NCBI GenBank assembly: GCA_002839315.1
Contig: PGXV01000005.1
Coordinates: 1 to 64,000, forward strand
Length of the DNA: 64,000 nucleotides
Direction: 5' to 3'
Origin: Spirochaetae bacterium HGW-Spirochaetae-3
GTDB taxonomy: Bacteria > Spirochaetota > Spirochaetia > Treponematales > UBA12059
The notes beneath the pieces are model-generated. The model saw only the letters and a list, made by a program, of their open reading frames with translations, searched no databases and had not been told where the DNA came from. Every line of letters begins with the position of its first letter. The stretch's first letter is position 1. A program made the position numbers and the translations under genes. This document shows, in pieces, positions 33,402-42,171 of this stretch.

Positions 33402-33430
33402 TTGTAACGTTCAGATAAATTGAACGTCAA
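33402..33430 (-). promoter_or_regulatory. tldD promoter with dyad in the spacer
   Basis: On the minus strand TTGACG (33430-33425) and TTACAA (33407-33402) are 17 nt apart. A 7-bp inverted repeat ACGTTCA/TGAACGT (33407-33413, 33421-33427) with a 7-nt centre falls between them, and an outer pair CTTGACG/CGTCAAG (33393-33399, 33425-33431) flanks it. This placement suits a repressor. Confidence 0.55.
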
Positions 33431-33448
33431 GATGAAACATTTATTATA

Positions 33449-33756
33449 ACGATCGCGCAGTCTGCGCTCGCCGCGCTGGAAGTCGTGATAACCGGAGCCG
33501 GCACGAGAGGCATGCATATAGCGCGCGACTTGCTAGATGAGCGGCGCGCAGGGCTAACGACGGACGCGATTGTATAGTATTGAACGAAGGCGGTAGCCGG
33601 ACGGAGACCTTACGAAAGGCCGGTACCGCCGACGCCGATTGGTTCCCGGCGCGTACCGGGACGGACGAGGTGAATATCGTGGCCTGCGGGCTCGTCGGGC
33701 GCCTCGAAGCCTATACGGTGCTCGCGTTGTTCGTCCGGGCGTTCTTGCGGCGCTGA
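33449..33756 (+). pseudogene. trkA: Decayed TrkA N-domain (potassium uptake regulator) fragment
   Basis: Two adjacent reading frames keep parts of a TrkA Rossmann domain. In the frame starting 33449, LEVVITGAGTRGMHIARDLLDERR carries the GxGxxG-type NAD-binding loop, then stops at 33575-33577. In the next frame, from about 33580, TLRKAGTADADW and TGTDEVNIVACGLVGRL match the conserved LREAGADDAD...TSSDETNMVAC region of TrkA, ending with TGA at 33754-33756. About 20 residues between the two parts are missing, and nothing of the TrkA C-terminal domain remains. TrkA binds NAD and gates potassium transport. It lies between tldD and a diguanylate cyclase. Confidence 0.72.
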
Positions 33757-33776
33757 GTTTTTTCTCGTACGCGTTC

Positions 33777-35141
33777 CTAGGCGCCGTGTTTTATATGATA
33801 CATGCGCCGATCGGCCTCGGCGAGCACGGCCTCCACGTCCGGTCCGTCTTCGGGGAACAGGGCGCATCCTATGCTCGCCTTGGCCGCGCGTGAGACCGTG
33901 CCGAGGTCGAACGGTTCAAGGAAGCAACCTTGGAGACGCACCCGCACCTCCTCGACTCCCGACTGATCGGCGACAGAGGCTATCACGGCGAATTCGTCGC
34001 CTCCGAGCCTCGCCACGGTATCGCTCTTCCTGATCGCGACGCTTATCCTCGAAGCTACCTCGGCGAGCAGGCGATCCCCCGCCTCGTGACCGAGATCGTC
34101 GTTGACCGCCTTGAATTCGTCCAGGTCGACCATGCACAGGCAGACGCACGTTCCGTCCCGTTCCGCCCTGTTCGCCTCGACCCGCAGCCTGTCCCAGAAC
34201 AGGGCCCGGTTAGGCAGTTCGGTCAGCTGGTCGTGGTAAGCGAGCTCCTTGAGGGCCGATCGCGTCATCAAGAGGCCCCGGATGGCCGTTCCGGCGAGCG
34301 CGGCTATCGCTATACCGATCGCCGAAATAGCGGCGGCCAAGCCGCGGAACGTGTTCCATCCGCTCCTGGGTATGGCCGCGAGCGACCACGTGACGCCGGG
34401 CAGTACGACGTCCAGTACGACGGGATCCCGATCGAGGATGGACGGATCGCCGTATAGTATCGAATATCCCATACTGGACCCGGGGCCGGAATCGATAAAG
34501 AAAAGCAGGGAAGGGTGATTGGCGACGCCAGTTCGCTCGAGTATGGCCTCGCTGTCTAGGACGATGCTGGCCTGGCCCCAATACTCCGGCCCGCTCGGAC
34601 CGATGGGGAAGATGCCCATGCGGCTGATGAGTCCGACTCCGCCCTGGACGAGCGCGTGCGGGCCCGAGACGATGGGATCGCGGCTCGTCATCGCGCGCCT
34701 CACGTCCTTCGCCTGGGCGGGCATGGAGATGAGGTCGACTCCCAGCGCGGCCTTATTGGGCTCGTATGGATAGACGAACCGAATGGTCGTTCCCTCGAGA
34801 ACCGTCAGGTTCTTGATGATGGTGTCGTCCATGATGATCTGCCTGGCGAAATCGGTTAGCTTCCCGTCGTCGATCCTCGGATCGGCCGCTATGAAGGCGA
34901 CGACGCCGCGTTCCAGGCTGATGCGCTCGTTCAGGCTGCTCTCTATCGCTACCCTGACCGTCGACGCCTCGAGCAGGGCCCTGCCTCGCTCGTACTGCGC
35001 CAGGCGGGAGGTCTGCGAGAGCCCGGCTACGATGAACAGCGCGGAGACGCCTATGAACGCCAGGAGTCCCGCCATCGTGGCGTTGTTACGCGGAGGATTT
35101 TCGAATGTCCGAATCGGCGTCGAATCATGATGCATGCACAT
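33777..35141 (-). CDS. CHASE-GGDEF diguanylate cyclase
   Basis: A membrane diguanylate cyclase of about 454 residues. A first helix (LLAFIGVSALFIVAGL) and a second helix (about residues 275-300) flank an extracytoplasmic CHASE-type domain that includes LERGVVAFIAADPRID, RFVYPYEPNKAALGVDL and GISFPIGPSGPEYWG-like sequence. The GGDEF domain has an intact site ARLGGDEFAVIAS and an RxxD inhibitory site (RKSD) five residues before it. Of the possible starts at 35171, 35141 and 35135, none has a clear Shine-Dalgarno sequence; 35141 is a compromise. No EAL partner is nearby. Confidence 0.88.
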   Translation of the reverse strand: MCMHHDSTPIRTFENPPRNNATMAGLLAFIGVSALFIVAGLSQTSRLAQYERGRALLEASTVRVAIESSLNERISLERGVVAFIAADPRIDDGKLTDFARQIIMDDTIIKNLTVLEGTTIRFVYPYEPNKAALGVDLISMPAQAKDVRRAMTSRDPIVSGPHALVQGGVGLISRMGIFPIGPSGPEYWGQASIVLDSEAILERTGVANHPSLLFFIDSGPGSSMGYSILYGDPSILDRDPVVLDVVLPGVTWSLAAIPRSGWNTFRGLAAAISAIGIAIAALAGTAIRGLLMTRSALKELAYHDQLTELPNRALFWDRLRVEANRAERDGTCVCLCMVDLDEFKAVNDDLGHEAGDRLLAEVASRISVAIRKSDTVARLGGDEFAVIASVADQSGVEEVRVRLQGCFLEPFDLGTVSRAAKASIGCALFPEDGPDVEAVLAEADRRMYHIKHGA

Positions 35142-35275
35142 TAGCCTAGATTGGAGACTCGATCGGCGCAAGAGTGGCGAGCCGATTTTTTAGAAAGATG
35201 GTCTTACGCATAGAAACGATCGGCATGATTGACTCTACGAGCGCGTAAGGGTACTCATTATACCACTTACCTTCG

Positions 35276-35427
35276 AGAGGGCGCCTGGGGGTTCCTCCCG
35301 TTTCCTGTGCCGATACGGCGGGGAACGGGGACGAGACCGAGCGGCGCCGGCGGCTGCGTGACAGCCGAGACACCCACGGGATAAAAGCCCGAGGACGGAG
35401 TCTCGATCGATTTCGGGGTCCGTCCGT
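35276..35427 (+). promoter_or_regulatory. ykkC-class riboswitch (subtype 2-like: ppGpp/PRPP group)
   Basis: The leader of the ABC-2 exporter operon carries the conserved blocks of ykkC RNAs in order: CCTGGGGGTTCC (35284-35295), ACCGAGCGG (35336-35344), ACACC (35370-35374) and GGGATAAAAGCCCG (35378-35391). Helices fit: GGCGCC 35280-35285 with 35343-35348; CCCGTTTCC 35297-35305 with GGGAACGGG 35321-35329; CGGCT 35351-35355 with AGCCG 35363-35367. Block two reads ACCGAGCGG, as in the ppGpp/PRPP subtypes, and not GGTCCGAGAG of guanidine-I. After the aptamer, GGACGGA (35393-35399) can pair with TCCGTCC (35419-35425), a possible expression platform. Class confidence is high; the ligand is not settled by eye. 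Confidence 0.82.
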
Positions 35428-35487
35428 CCGCCCATTCAAAGCGCTCGCCGCAGGCGTCGTCCGGCCCCGTATTCTCGGGGGCTTCAT

Positions 35488-36537
35488 ATGGCAGCTATCG
35501 TCGCCAATCGTCTCACCAAGACATTCACCGCCAGGGTCCGTCCGTCGGGGCGCCTGTCCGCCATCCGCTCGCTCGTCAGGCCGGAGCTCCGGGAGGTGGA
35601 GGCCGTAAAGGGCGTATCGTTCGAGGTGGAGGAGGGCGAGCTCGTCGCGTTCCTCGGGCCGAACGGCGCGGGAAAGTCCACGACCATCAAGATGCTCATG
35701 GGGATACTGCAGCCTTCCGGCGGCGGGGCGAGCGTCCTCGGGCTCGATCCGTCCCGCGAGCGCGTCGAGCTGTCCCGCTACGTCGGCGCCGTCTTCGGGC
35801 AGAAGAGCCAGCTCTGGTTCCACCTGCCGCCGTCGGACTCGTTCCGCCTGCTCGGCGCCGTCTACGAGATAGACGAGGACGACAGGAAATGGCGCGAGGC
35901 GGAACTGATAGAGCGCTTCGGCCTCGCGCCCTACTGGGACGTGCCGGTGCGCAAGCTTTCGCTGGGGGAGCGCATACGATGCGAGATAGCCGCCAGCCTC
36001 CTTCCCGCGCCCCTCGTGCTTTTCCTCGACGAGCCGACTATAGGCCTCGACGTGGTCGCCAAGCGCGAGATTCGCCAGCTCCTAGCCGAGGCCGCCAGGG
36101 TGGACGACACGACCATCTTCCTGACGAGCCACGACATGGGCGACATCGAGAAGGTCTGCAAGCGCGCTATAATCATCCATCACGGCGAGGTCGTCGTCGA
36201 CGAGTCGATGAAGGACCTGCGGCACCGGGCCCTGTCGCTCAAGCACGTGGGCGTCCGGTACGCGTCGCCGGTCAATCTCGACCTGCCGACCCTGTCGCCG
36301 GTGAAGCGTACTCCGACGGCCGCCAGCTACGAGGTGGACACGCGCAAGCACTCGCTGGCCGAGGTGGTCCGCGCGCTGGCGTCCCGCGGCGAGCTCGAGG
36401 ACATAACGATAGAGGATGAGCCGTTGGAGAGCGTCATCGCCGCCATCTACAGCGCCGGTTCCGGCGCGGAGGCGCACGCCTTCGGTTCCGGCGACGGGAG
36501 CCTCGAACGGTTGGACGAGGCTTCCTCCGATGCGTAG
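35488..36537 (+). CDS. ABC-2 exporter ATP-binding protein
   Basis: A 349-residue ATPase of the NatA/CcmA-like group that pairs with DUF990-type permeases. Walker A GPNGAGKSTTIKMLMG, a GAVFGQKSQLWF Q-loop typical for this subfamily, signature LSLGERIRCEIAASL, Walker B LVLFLDEPTIGLDV and H-loop TSHDMGDIEKV. A C-terminal regulatory part of about 110 residues follows. The stop overlaps the first permease gene by 8 nt. It is controlled by the ykkC-class RNA just upstream. The exported compound is unknown. Confidence 0.9.
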   Translation: MAAIVANRLTKTFTARVRPSGRLSAIRSLVRPELREVEAVKGVSFEVEEGELVAFLGPNGAGKSTTIKMLMGILQPSGGGASVLGLDPSRERVELSRYVGAVFGQKSQLWFHLPPSDSFRLLGAVYEIDEDDRKWREAELIERFGLAPYWDVPVRKLSLGERIRCEIAASLLPAPLVLFLDEPTIGLDVVAKREIRQLLAEAARVDDTTIFLTSHDMGDIEKVCKRAIIIHHGEVVVDESMKDLRHRALSLKHVGVRYASPVNLDLPTLSPVKRTPTAASYEVDTRKHSLAEVVRALASRGELEDITIEDEPLESVIAAIYSAGSGAEAHAFGSGDGSLERLDEASSDA

Positions 36538-37348
36538 CCTCCGTCGAGGATCGCGCGTCTACGCCGTGGCGGCCTCTACCGCGATGCGGGAGAAGCTCGC
36601 GTATCCGGGCAACTTCGCGGGGTCCATGTTCACGTACGCGCTGTTCGTCTTCATCTTCTCCCGCGTGTGGGCCGGAGCCTACTCCGGGACGACCGAGATC
36701 GCGGGATACACCATGCGCATGTCCGTGTGGTACTTCATCGTCGCCGAGGTGCCGAGCTTCGGGTTCGGGCGCTTCTTCTGGACGCTGTCGCGCGATATGA
36801 AGAGCGGCCAGGTGGCGTACTTGCTGGTGCGACCGTACGACTTCATACGGTACAACTTCGCCGAGAAATTCGGCGGGTCGCTCGTAGAGGCCTGCGTCAT
36901 ACTCGCCGAAGGCCTCGCCGTGGGGCTCATGCTCGTCGGGCCGCCTCCCGCTACCGCCTCCGCCATGGCCGCGATGACCCGCCCGCTGTTCCTCGCCGCG
37001 TCGTTGCTGATGGCAGGGACGCTAAACTACCTCCTGCAGATGACGATAGCGATGACGGCGTTCTGGTTCGAGGAGAACGAGGCGTTCTTCTGGATATTCC
37101 AGAAATTCTCGCTGGTCGTCGGCACGCTGATGCCGATAGAGTTCCTGCCCCGGGCCGCCGCGCGGATCGCCGTCTGGACGCCGTTCCCATACCTCTCGTA
37201 CGCGCCGGCGCGGATCGCCGTGGCGTTCTCCTTCTCCGATGCGCTTTCCCTGCTGGCGCGCCAGGCGCTTTGGATAGCCGTCGCCCTGTGGCTGGCCAGG
37301 ATCGTGTTCGCGTCAGGGAGCCGGCGGCTCTCGGTTAACGGAGGCTGA
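36530..37348 (+). CDS. ABC-2 family permease subunit (DUF990 type)
   Basis: A 272-residue membrane protein with about six hydrophobic helices. The N-terminal MREKLAYPGNFAGSMFTYALFVFIFSRVW is typical of DUF990 permeases that work in pairs with a single ATPase. The start ATG 36530 overlaps the ATPase stop, which implies coupled translation. Upstream open frame is not protein-like. It forms a heteromeric channel with the next gene product. Confidence 0.85.
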   Translation: MRSLRRGSRVYAVAASTAMREKLAYPGNFAGSMFTYALFVFIFSRVWAGAYSGTTEIAGYTMRMSVWYFIVAEVPSFGFGRFFWTLSRDMKSGQVAYLLVRPYDFIRYNFAEKFGGSLVEACVILAEGLAVGLMLVGPPPATASAMAAMTRPLFLAASLLMAGTLNYLLQMTIAMTAFWFEENEAFFWIFQKFSLVVGTLMPIEFLPRAAARIAVWTPFPYLSYAPARIAVAFSFSDALSLLARQALWIAVALWLARIVFASGSRRLSVNGG

Positions 37349-37350
37349 AT

Positions 37351-38184
37351 ATGATAGGACGAAAGCGCCTTTCGCCGACGATGCGCCCGCTAGGGCGGAT
37401 ACGGGCTTACGCCCGCTTCTTGGCCGCCGCGTTCGCGGTCAACGTCAAGTCGACCCTCGAGTATCGCGTCAATTTCCTGCTGCAATTCTTCGGAATGATG
37501 CTCAACAACGCGGCGTTCGCCGCTTTCTGGGTCGTGCTCATAGCGAGGACGGGGAACGTCGGCGGCTACGGTTTCTCAGACGTCATGCTCGTATGGGCCT
37601 TCGTCTCCACATCGTTCGGGCTGGCTCATATCGTATTCGGGAACGTCCGCCAGCTCGGCCGTATCATCATGGAGGGCGGCCTCGACGTATACCTGCTCCA
37701 GCCCAAGGACGTATGGATAAACGCGCTCGCGTCGAAGACGATCGTGTCCGCCTGGGGGGATTTCGCGTACGGGTTCATCGTCCTGGCCATGACTACGGGC
37801 GCGGATCCCGAGCGCTGGGCCCTCTTCGTGGCCCTCGTCATCCCCGGGGCGCTTATATTCGCCGCGACGTTCGCGGCCGCCGAGAGCCTCGCGTTCTTCA
37901 TCGGGAATTCGTCGGCGATATCGTCCGCGCTTACGGAATTCATGCTGTCGTTCTCGCTATATCCCGAGGGAATCTACGGCTCGGGCATGCGCTGGATGCT
38001 GTATACGATAGTGCCGTCGGGATTCGTCGCCTTCATGCCGCTACGGATATTCAAGGCGCTGGACTGGCGGCTCGCGCCGGTCCTGTTCCTGATAGCCGTC
38101 GCGTACGTATGGCTGTCGTACGCGCTTTTCAATATGGGGCTCCGTCGCTACGAGTCCGGCAACCGGATGGACGCGCGCGTCTGA
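37351..38184 (+). CDS. ABC-2 family permease subunit (DUF990 type), second
   Basis: A 277-residue membrane protein, paralogous to the preceding permease, with six predicted helices (AFAVNVKSTLEYRVNFLLQFFGMMLNNAAFAAFW at residues 25-58). It begins 3 bases after the previous stop. Together with the ATPase and first permease it completes an exporter. Its C-terminus ends in a helix and a short basic tail. Confidence 0.85.
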   Translation: MIGRKRLSPTMRPLGRIRAYARFLAAAFAVNVKSTLEYRVNFLLQFFGMMLNNAAFAAFWVVLIARTGNVGGYGFSDVMLVWAFVSTSFGLAHIVFGNVRQLGRIIMEGGLDVYLLQPKDVWINALASKTIVSAWGDFAYGFIVLAMTTGADPERWALFVALVIPGALIFAATFAAAESLAFFIGNSSAISSALTEFMLSFSLYPEGIYGSGMRWMLYTIVPSGFVAFMPLRIFKALDWRLAPVLFLIAVAYVWLSYALFNMGLRRYESGNRMDARV

Positions 38185-38238
38185 TCCCAGCTAGAATCCG
38201 TTTCCGTCGCCTTCCCGAAGCTCGAAAGGAATCCTGAG

Positions 38239-39480
38239 ATGCGTCTTAAAGCCCCGCTCCAGGCGGGCCTGCCCGCAGAGATATACGCGCTGTTCGCGGT
38301 TCGCCTCGTCGTATCCGCCGGCTCCTTCGTAGGGCCGTTCCTCGCGATGATGCTGACGATGAAGCTGGGCTACGACGAGGCCCGCGCCGGGCTCTTCATG
38401 TCCATCGTCGCGGTAATGTCGGCGCTAGGCCTCGTGGTCGGCGGCAAGCTCGGAGACGCCTTCGACAGGCCGCGCGTGCTCCGGACCCTGCAGTCGATAA
38501 CCGCGGTCGCCTATATCGTCTGCGGCGTCATCGGCTTCAACGCGGTCACGCCCTTCGTCATAGCGTTCGCGATGGGGACGCTCAACGGTACCTGGCCGAT
38601 CATCAACGCTATCGTGGCCGACGTAGCGCCGGCCGATCGTCGGAAAGAGGCCTTCTCGCTGATTTACTGGGGTAATAACATCGGCTTCTCCATAGGGCCG
38701 TTCGTCGCGGGTATGCTCTTTACGAGGGCGCCTTCGGCGCTGTTCTTCGGTAACGCCGTCGTTCTGTTCGCCGCGGCGCTGATCGTCGCGCGGTACGTCA
38801 GGGGCGTAGCCCTTCCGGAAGCCGTCCCCGATCCCTCCATACGGACGACTGCCGCCGTCGCGCCCGGGTCGGTCTGGGCTGTATTCAGGCAGAACCCCAT
38901 ACTGCTCCTGTACTCGGCGGGATCCGTCCTGACGGCCTTCGTCTACAACCAGCATACCTTCGCGCTACCGATCTTCCTCAAGGACGTGCTCGGCGATACT
39001 GACGGCCCCAAGGTGTTCGGAGCCGCGATGATGACCAACGGCCTGACCGTCGTCGCGTTGACCGCGCTCGTCGTCCTCGCCTCCAGGCGCCTACGGTCGC
39101 TGACTTCCGTGGCGATAGCGTCGTTGTTCTACGCCGTCGGCTTCGGAGGCTACTATTTCGTCGGGGGAATCCGATCGGGCGCCCCGCTGGCGTTGGGAGC
39201 CACCGTCGTATGGACGATCGGCGAGATCCTCGGCAGCACGAACGGCAACGCGTTCATAGCGGAGAGCGCGCCTCCCGCTTTCAGGAGCCGTGTCAATTCG
39301 GCCGTTTCGTTCTGCTATATCGGCGGCAACGCGCTCGCTCCGTTGGTCGCCGGCCCCGTCGCCCGATCCTACGGCAGCGCCGCCGTCTGGCCGTTCGTCA
39401 CGGTCTGCGCGCTAGCCTCCGCCGCCTACATGTTCGCGGTCGATCGGATCGACCGGAACCGCGCGCGGCGGGGCGTCTAG
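38239..39480 (+). CDS. Major facilitator superfamily transporter
   Basis: A 413-residue MFS protein with twelve predicted helices. The signature loop between helices 2 and 3 reads GGKLGDAFDRPRVL, and GNNIGFSIGPFVAGMLF in helix 5 resembles the drug-antiporter motif C, so efflux is more likely than uptake. It starts 54 bases after the ABC exporter operon with AAAGGA upstream and a TAGAAT word at 38192, so it may have its own promoter or be read through from the riboswitch-controlled operon. The substrate is unknown. Confidence 0.85.
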   Translation: MRLKAPLQAGLPAEIYALFAVRLVVSAGSFVGPFLAMMLTMKLGYDEARAGLFMSIVAVMSALGLVVGGKLGDAFDRPRVLRTLQSITAVAYIVCGVIGFNAVTPFVIAFAMGTLNGTWPIINAIVADVAPADRRKEAFSLIYWGNNIGFSIGPFVAGMLFTRAPSALFFGNAVVLFAAALIVARYVRGVALPEAVPDPSIRTTAAVAPGSVWAVFRQNPILLLYSAGSVLTAFVYNQHTFALPIFLKDVLGDTDGPKVFGAAMMTNGLTVVALTALVVLASRRLRSLTSVAIASLFYAVGFGGYYFVGGIRSGAPLALGATVVWTIGEILGSTNGNAFIAESAPPAFRSRVNSAVSFCYIGGNALAPLVAGPVARSYGSAAVWPFVTVCALASAAYMFAVDRIDRNRARRGV

Positions 39481-39486
39481 CGAGCG

Positions 39487-40953
39487 TTACTTTTTCGCGT
39501 CCTTAGCCTGCTGCCGCTTTACGTACCGGTTCAGCATGCCCTGCACGAACCCCGGCCTGGCGCCGGCCTCCTCGGAACCGGACCCGCCGCGGCTTAACGA
39601 CTGGCTGTCCGACAGGTCTATCTCGCCCGCGGATAGCCGGTACGACTCGGCGAACATGTCCAGTACCTGCTTGCGGACCATGCCCCGAAGCGGAATATGC
39701 GAGATCATGCCGTACGTAGCGGCCTGACCGCTTTCGGCGAGCTCGGGATGGGCGCGCACGTGCGTTACGGCCTGGGCGAGGTCGGCGAGGTATCGGTCGA
39801 CGACGCGGTCGTGGGACGCGGTGACCATCGCGTGCAGCGCGTCCGGTCGCTGGAGCCGGTCGATGTGCCAGCCTTTCTTCTCCATCTCGTCGCCGACCGC
39901 GAAGATGTTGAGCCCGCCGTCTACGGAGCGGTACGAGAAAAGGCTCGCCTTGGGCTCGCCTATGATCGCCAGTCCCGGTATCGCGCGTATCCCGTCGATC
40001 ATCCGCTTGGTAGCGTCCATCGTGCGCCTCGCCAGCTCTACGTAGCCGTCCTCGCCGTTAGCCTGGATCGCCGCCCACGCCGCCGCGTACGCTCCGCCCG
40101 GCCTGGTCCCGAGCAGCGCCGGTGACGCGAAGATACCGCCCGGCCAGTCCTCATAGACGAATACCTGGTGGCGGAACGTCTCGAGCTTCCTGTACAGGAT
40201 GCAGGAGGCGCCCTTGGCGGCGAATCCGTACTTGTGGATGTCGGCGGAGATGGAAGAGACGCCGGGTACGCGGAAGTCCCATAGGGGCAGCCCGACGCCC
40301 AGCCTCTCTATGAACGGGAGCAGGTAGCCGCCGACGCAGGCGTCGACGTGCAGCGGGACGCCGGCGGCGAGGGCGATCTCGCCGAGCTCGGCGATCGGGT
40401 CTATGGCGCCGTGCGGATACTCCGGCGCCGAGCCGAGTATCATTACCGTATTGCGGTTGACGAGCCTCTTGACCGCGTCGACGTCGACCCCGTAGTCCGC
40501 GGCGAGCGGCGCCCGCCGTATCCTGACGCCGAAATACTCCGAGCCCTTCTCCCACGCGACGTGCGCGGTCTCCGGCAGGATCATCTCCGGCTTCCTGATC
40601 CCCTTGGACCTGCCGAGGTCGCGGTACGTCTTGACCGCCAGGAGGCAGCTCTCCGTGCCGCCGGACGTCATGACGCCGCACGCGTCGTCGTCGCCGTGGA
40701 ACAGCTCGGACGTCACGCGGAGCACGTCCCTCTCGAAGCGCTTGAGGCTCTTGAACGCCGTCGGGTTGAGGCCGTTGGCCGAGAAGTATTTATCGTAGGC
40801 GGACTCGAGAAAGCCCGTGTACTCCGCGTCGAGGTAGTACACGAGGCTCCAGGTCTTGGCGTCCTTGTACTTCGGGTCGTCCGCGCCGAAGCCGTCGAGG
40901 TCGGCGAGCACCTCGTCGTACGGCCGGCCTTTTTTGGGAAGATACGTTTTCAT
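39487..40953 (-). CDS. PLP-dependent group II decarboxylase / sphingosine-phosphate-lyase-like protein
   Basis: A 488-residue pyridoxal-phosphate enzyme. The cofactor Lys lies in SISADIHKYGFAAKGAS (near residue 240), preceded by the PLP-stacking and aspartate motifs TSGGTESCLLAV and LHVDACVGGYLLPF. The pattern fits the sphingosine-1-phosphate lyase/glutamate decarboxylase branch; the substrate could be an amino acid or a phosphorylated amino alcohol. ATG 40953 has AAGGAG upstream. It is the second gene of an operon with a DUF819 membrane protein, which suggests transport and lysis or decarboxylation of the same compound. Confidence 0.85.
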   Translation of the reverse strand: MKTYLPKKGRPYDEVLADLDGFGADDPKYKDAKTWSLVYYLDAEYTGFLESAYDKYFSANGLNPTAFKSLKRFERDVLRVTSELFHGDDDACGVMTSGGTESCLLAVKTYRDLGRSKGIRKPEMILPETAHVAWEKGSEYFGVRIRRAPLAADYGVDVDAVKRLVNRNTVMILGSAPEYPHGAIDPIAELGEIALAAGVPLHVDACVGGYLLPFIERLGVGLPLWDFRVPGVSSISADIHKYGFAAKGASCILYRKLETFRHQVFVYEDWPGGIFASPALLGTRPGGAYAAAWAAIQANGEDGYVELARRTMDATKRMIDGIRAIPGLAIIGEPKASLFSYRSVDGGLNIFAVGDEMEKKGWHIDRLQRPDALHAMVTASHDRVVDRYLADLAQAVTHVRAHPELAESGQAATYGMISHIPLRGMVRKQVLDMFAESYRLSAGEIDLSDSQSLSRGGSGSEEAGARPGFVQGMLNRYVKRQQAKDAKK

Positions 40954-40979
40954 CGATGGGCTCCTTGCTGTAGCGGCCG

Positions 40980-42143
40980 TCAGAACGGCAGATTCTTGAA
41001 GAGATACGCGACCGAGATCCCGAGGTAGTTGCCTATCGCGTAGCCGACTATACCGGTGGTCAGGCCGGAGATGAGGATAGCCTTGTTCTTGAGCGCTCCG
41101 GCCACGACCGGCACGAAGGGCGGCGAGCAGATCGCCGAGACCGAGGTGATGATGAACGTGTCGGCGTCGATCTTGGCGAGCCTGCAGAACAGCGCGTGGA
41201 GGAAGAGGCTGCCGAATATCGATAGAGCCACGTAGCCGAGTATCGCGTAGTCGATGTGGATGAGGCTGTCGAGCCTCGTCATCGACGCTACGACGAAGCA
41301 GAATACGTATATAACGTACATGCCCGCCTGGAAGGTCTTCCTGATACGGCGCACGGGCTTGATGAACGAAGCGGCGATGCCGAGCGTCGTTATGGCCAGT
41401 ATCGTTACCGCGGTGCCTGCCGTCGGCGGCAATAGCCCGCCTATGAACGCGGATACGCCGACGATGGCGCACGATAGCAGTACGGCGAGGCCGAGCCTGC
41501 CTAGTATTCCGGGCTTGAACAGACCCGCGTATGCGTCGATGGATTCTTCCTCGTCGTCGGTGACGTCATCCGTCCCCGACGTCGCCGGCGCCTCGAACGG
41601 CCGCAGGCGCATATAGCGGACGAAGAAGGGCCTGGCTATGGACGACATCAGGAATATATAGAGAAGCGATAGTACCGTATCGTAGGTGTGGAAGAGGATG
41701 TATGTGTCGTTCCTTATGCCGAGCGCCGACTTGATGGCCGCGAGGTTCGGCGTGCCCCCGGTGTAGACGCCTATCGCCAGCCCGGACAGCTGCCACGCCA
41801 TGGGGTTGGAGGAGCGTAGCCATAGCTGTAGCGCGAAGGCGACGATGACTATCGATACGACCGCGAGCAGCATGCAGAGCATGCCTTTCCCCGCGACCCG
41901 GAACCATTTCCTCACGTCCAGCGAGAAGAGCAGCAACGGTAACGCGATCGCCACGCTCATGTCGGCCATCGTCGACTGGACCGGCGCGAACCCGGCCGGC
42001 AGGACGCCTATGTTGCCGACGATCATGCCCGCTATATAGCATAGCAGCACCGTCCCTATCTTGCGGAACGCCGCGAAGCGGTAGCAAAGATACACGAGCA
42101 ACGCCGGGAACGCCGCGAATAGTATCGCTATCGAAATATTCAT
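40980..42143 (-). CDS. DUF819 family integral membrane protein
   Basis: A 387-residue membrane protein with about ten hydrophobic helices. The block SGLAIGVYTGGTPNLAAIKSALG near residue 140 and the late SVSAICSPPFVPVVAGALKNKAIL block are hallmarks of DUF819 (YjcL-like), a family predicted to transport small acids or amino acids. An acidic loop (DDVTDDEEESID) lies in the middle. ATG 42143 has AGGAGG upstream. It is first in the operon with the PLP enzyme and divergent from a TetR gene. The transported solute is not known. Confidence 0.82.
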   Translation of the reverse strand: MNISIAILFAAFPALLVYLCYRFAAFRKIGTVLLCYIAGMIVGNIGVLPAGFAPVQSTMADMSVAIALPLLLFSLDVRKWFRVAGKGMLCMLLAVVSIVIVAFALQLWLRSSNPMAWQLSGLAIGVYTGGTPNLAAIKSALGIRNDTYILFHTYDTVLSLLYIFLMSSIARPFFVRYMRLRPFEAPATSGTDDVTDDEEESIDAYAGLFKPGILGRLGLAVLLSCAIVGVSAFIGGLLPPTAGTAVTILAITTLGIAASFIKPVRRIRKTFQAGMYVIYVFCFVVASMTRLDSLIHIDYAILGYVALSIFGSLFLHALFCRLAKIDADTFIITSVSAICSPPFVPVVAGALKNKAILISGLTTGIVGYAIGNYLGISVAYLFKNLPF

Positions 42144-42171
42144 GATACTTCCTCCTGCATTAACATGCATA

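Noticed and set aside
35276-35400. Guanidine-I assignment for the ykkC RNA
   Set aside because: The second conserved block reads ACCGAGCGG and not GGTCCGAGAG, which fits the ppGpp/PRPP-type subgroup better; left open pending a model search.
40954-41472. N-terminal extension of the PLP decarboxylase
   Set aside because: The extension overlaps the DUF819 gene in another frame and lacks protein-like composition; ATG 40953 has a good ribosome site.
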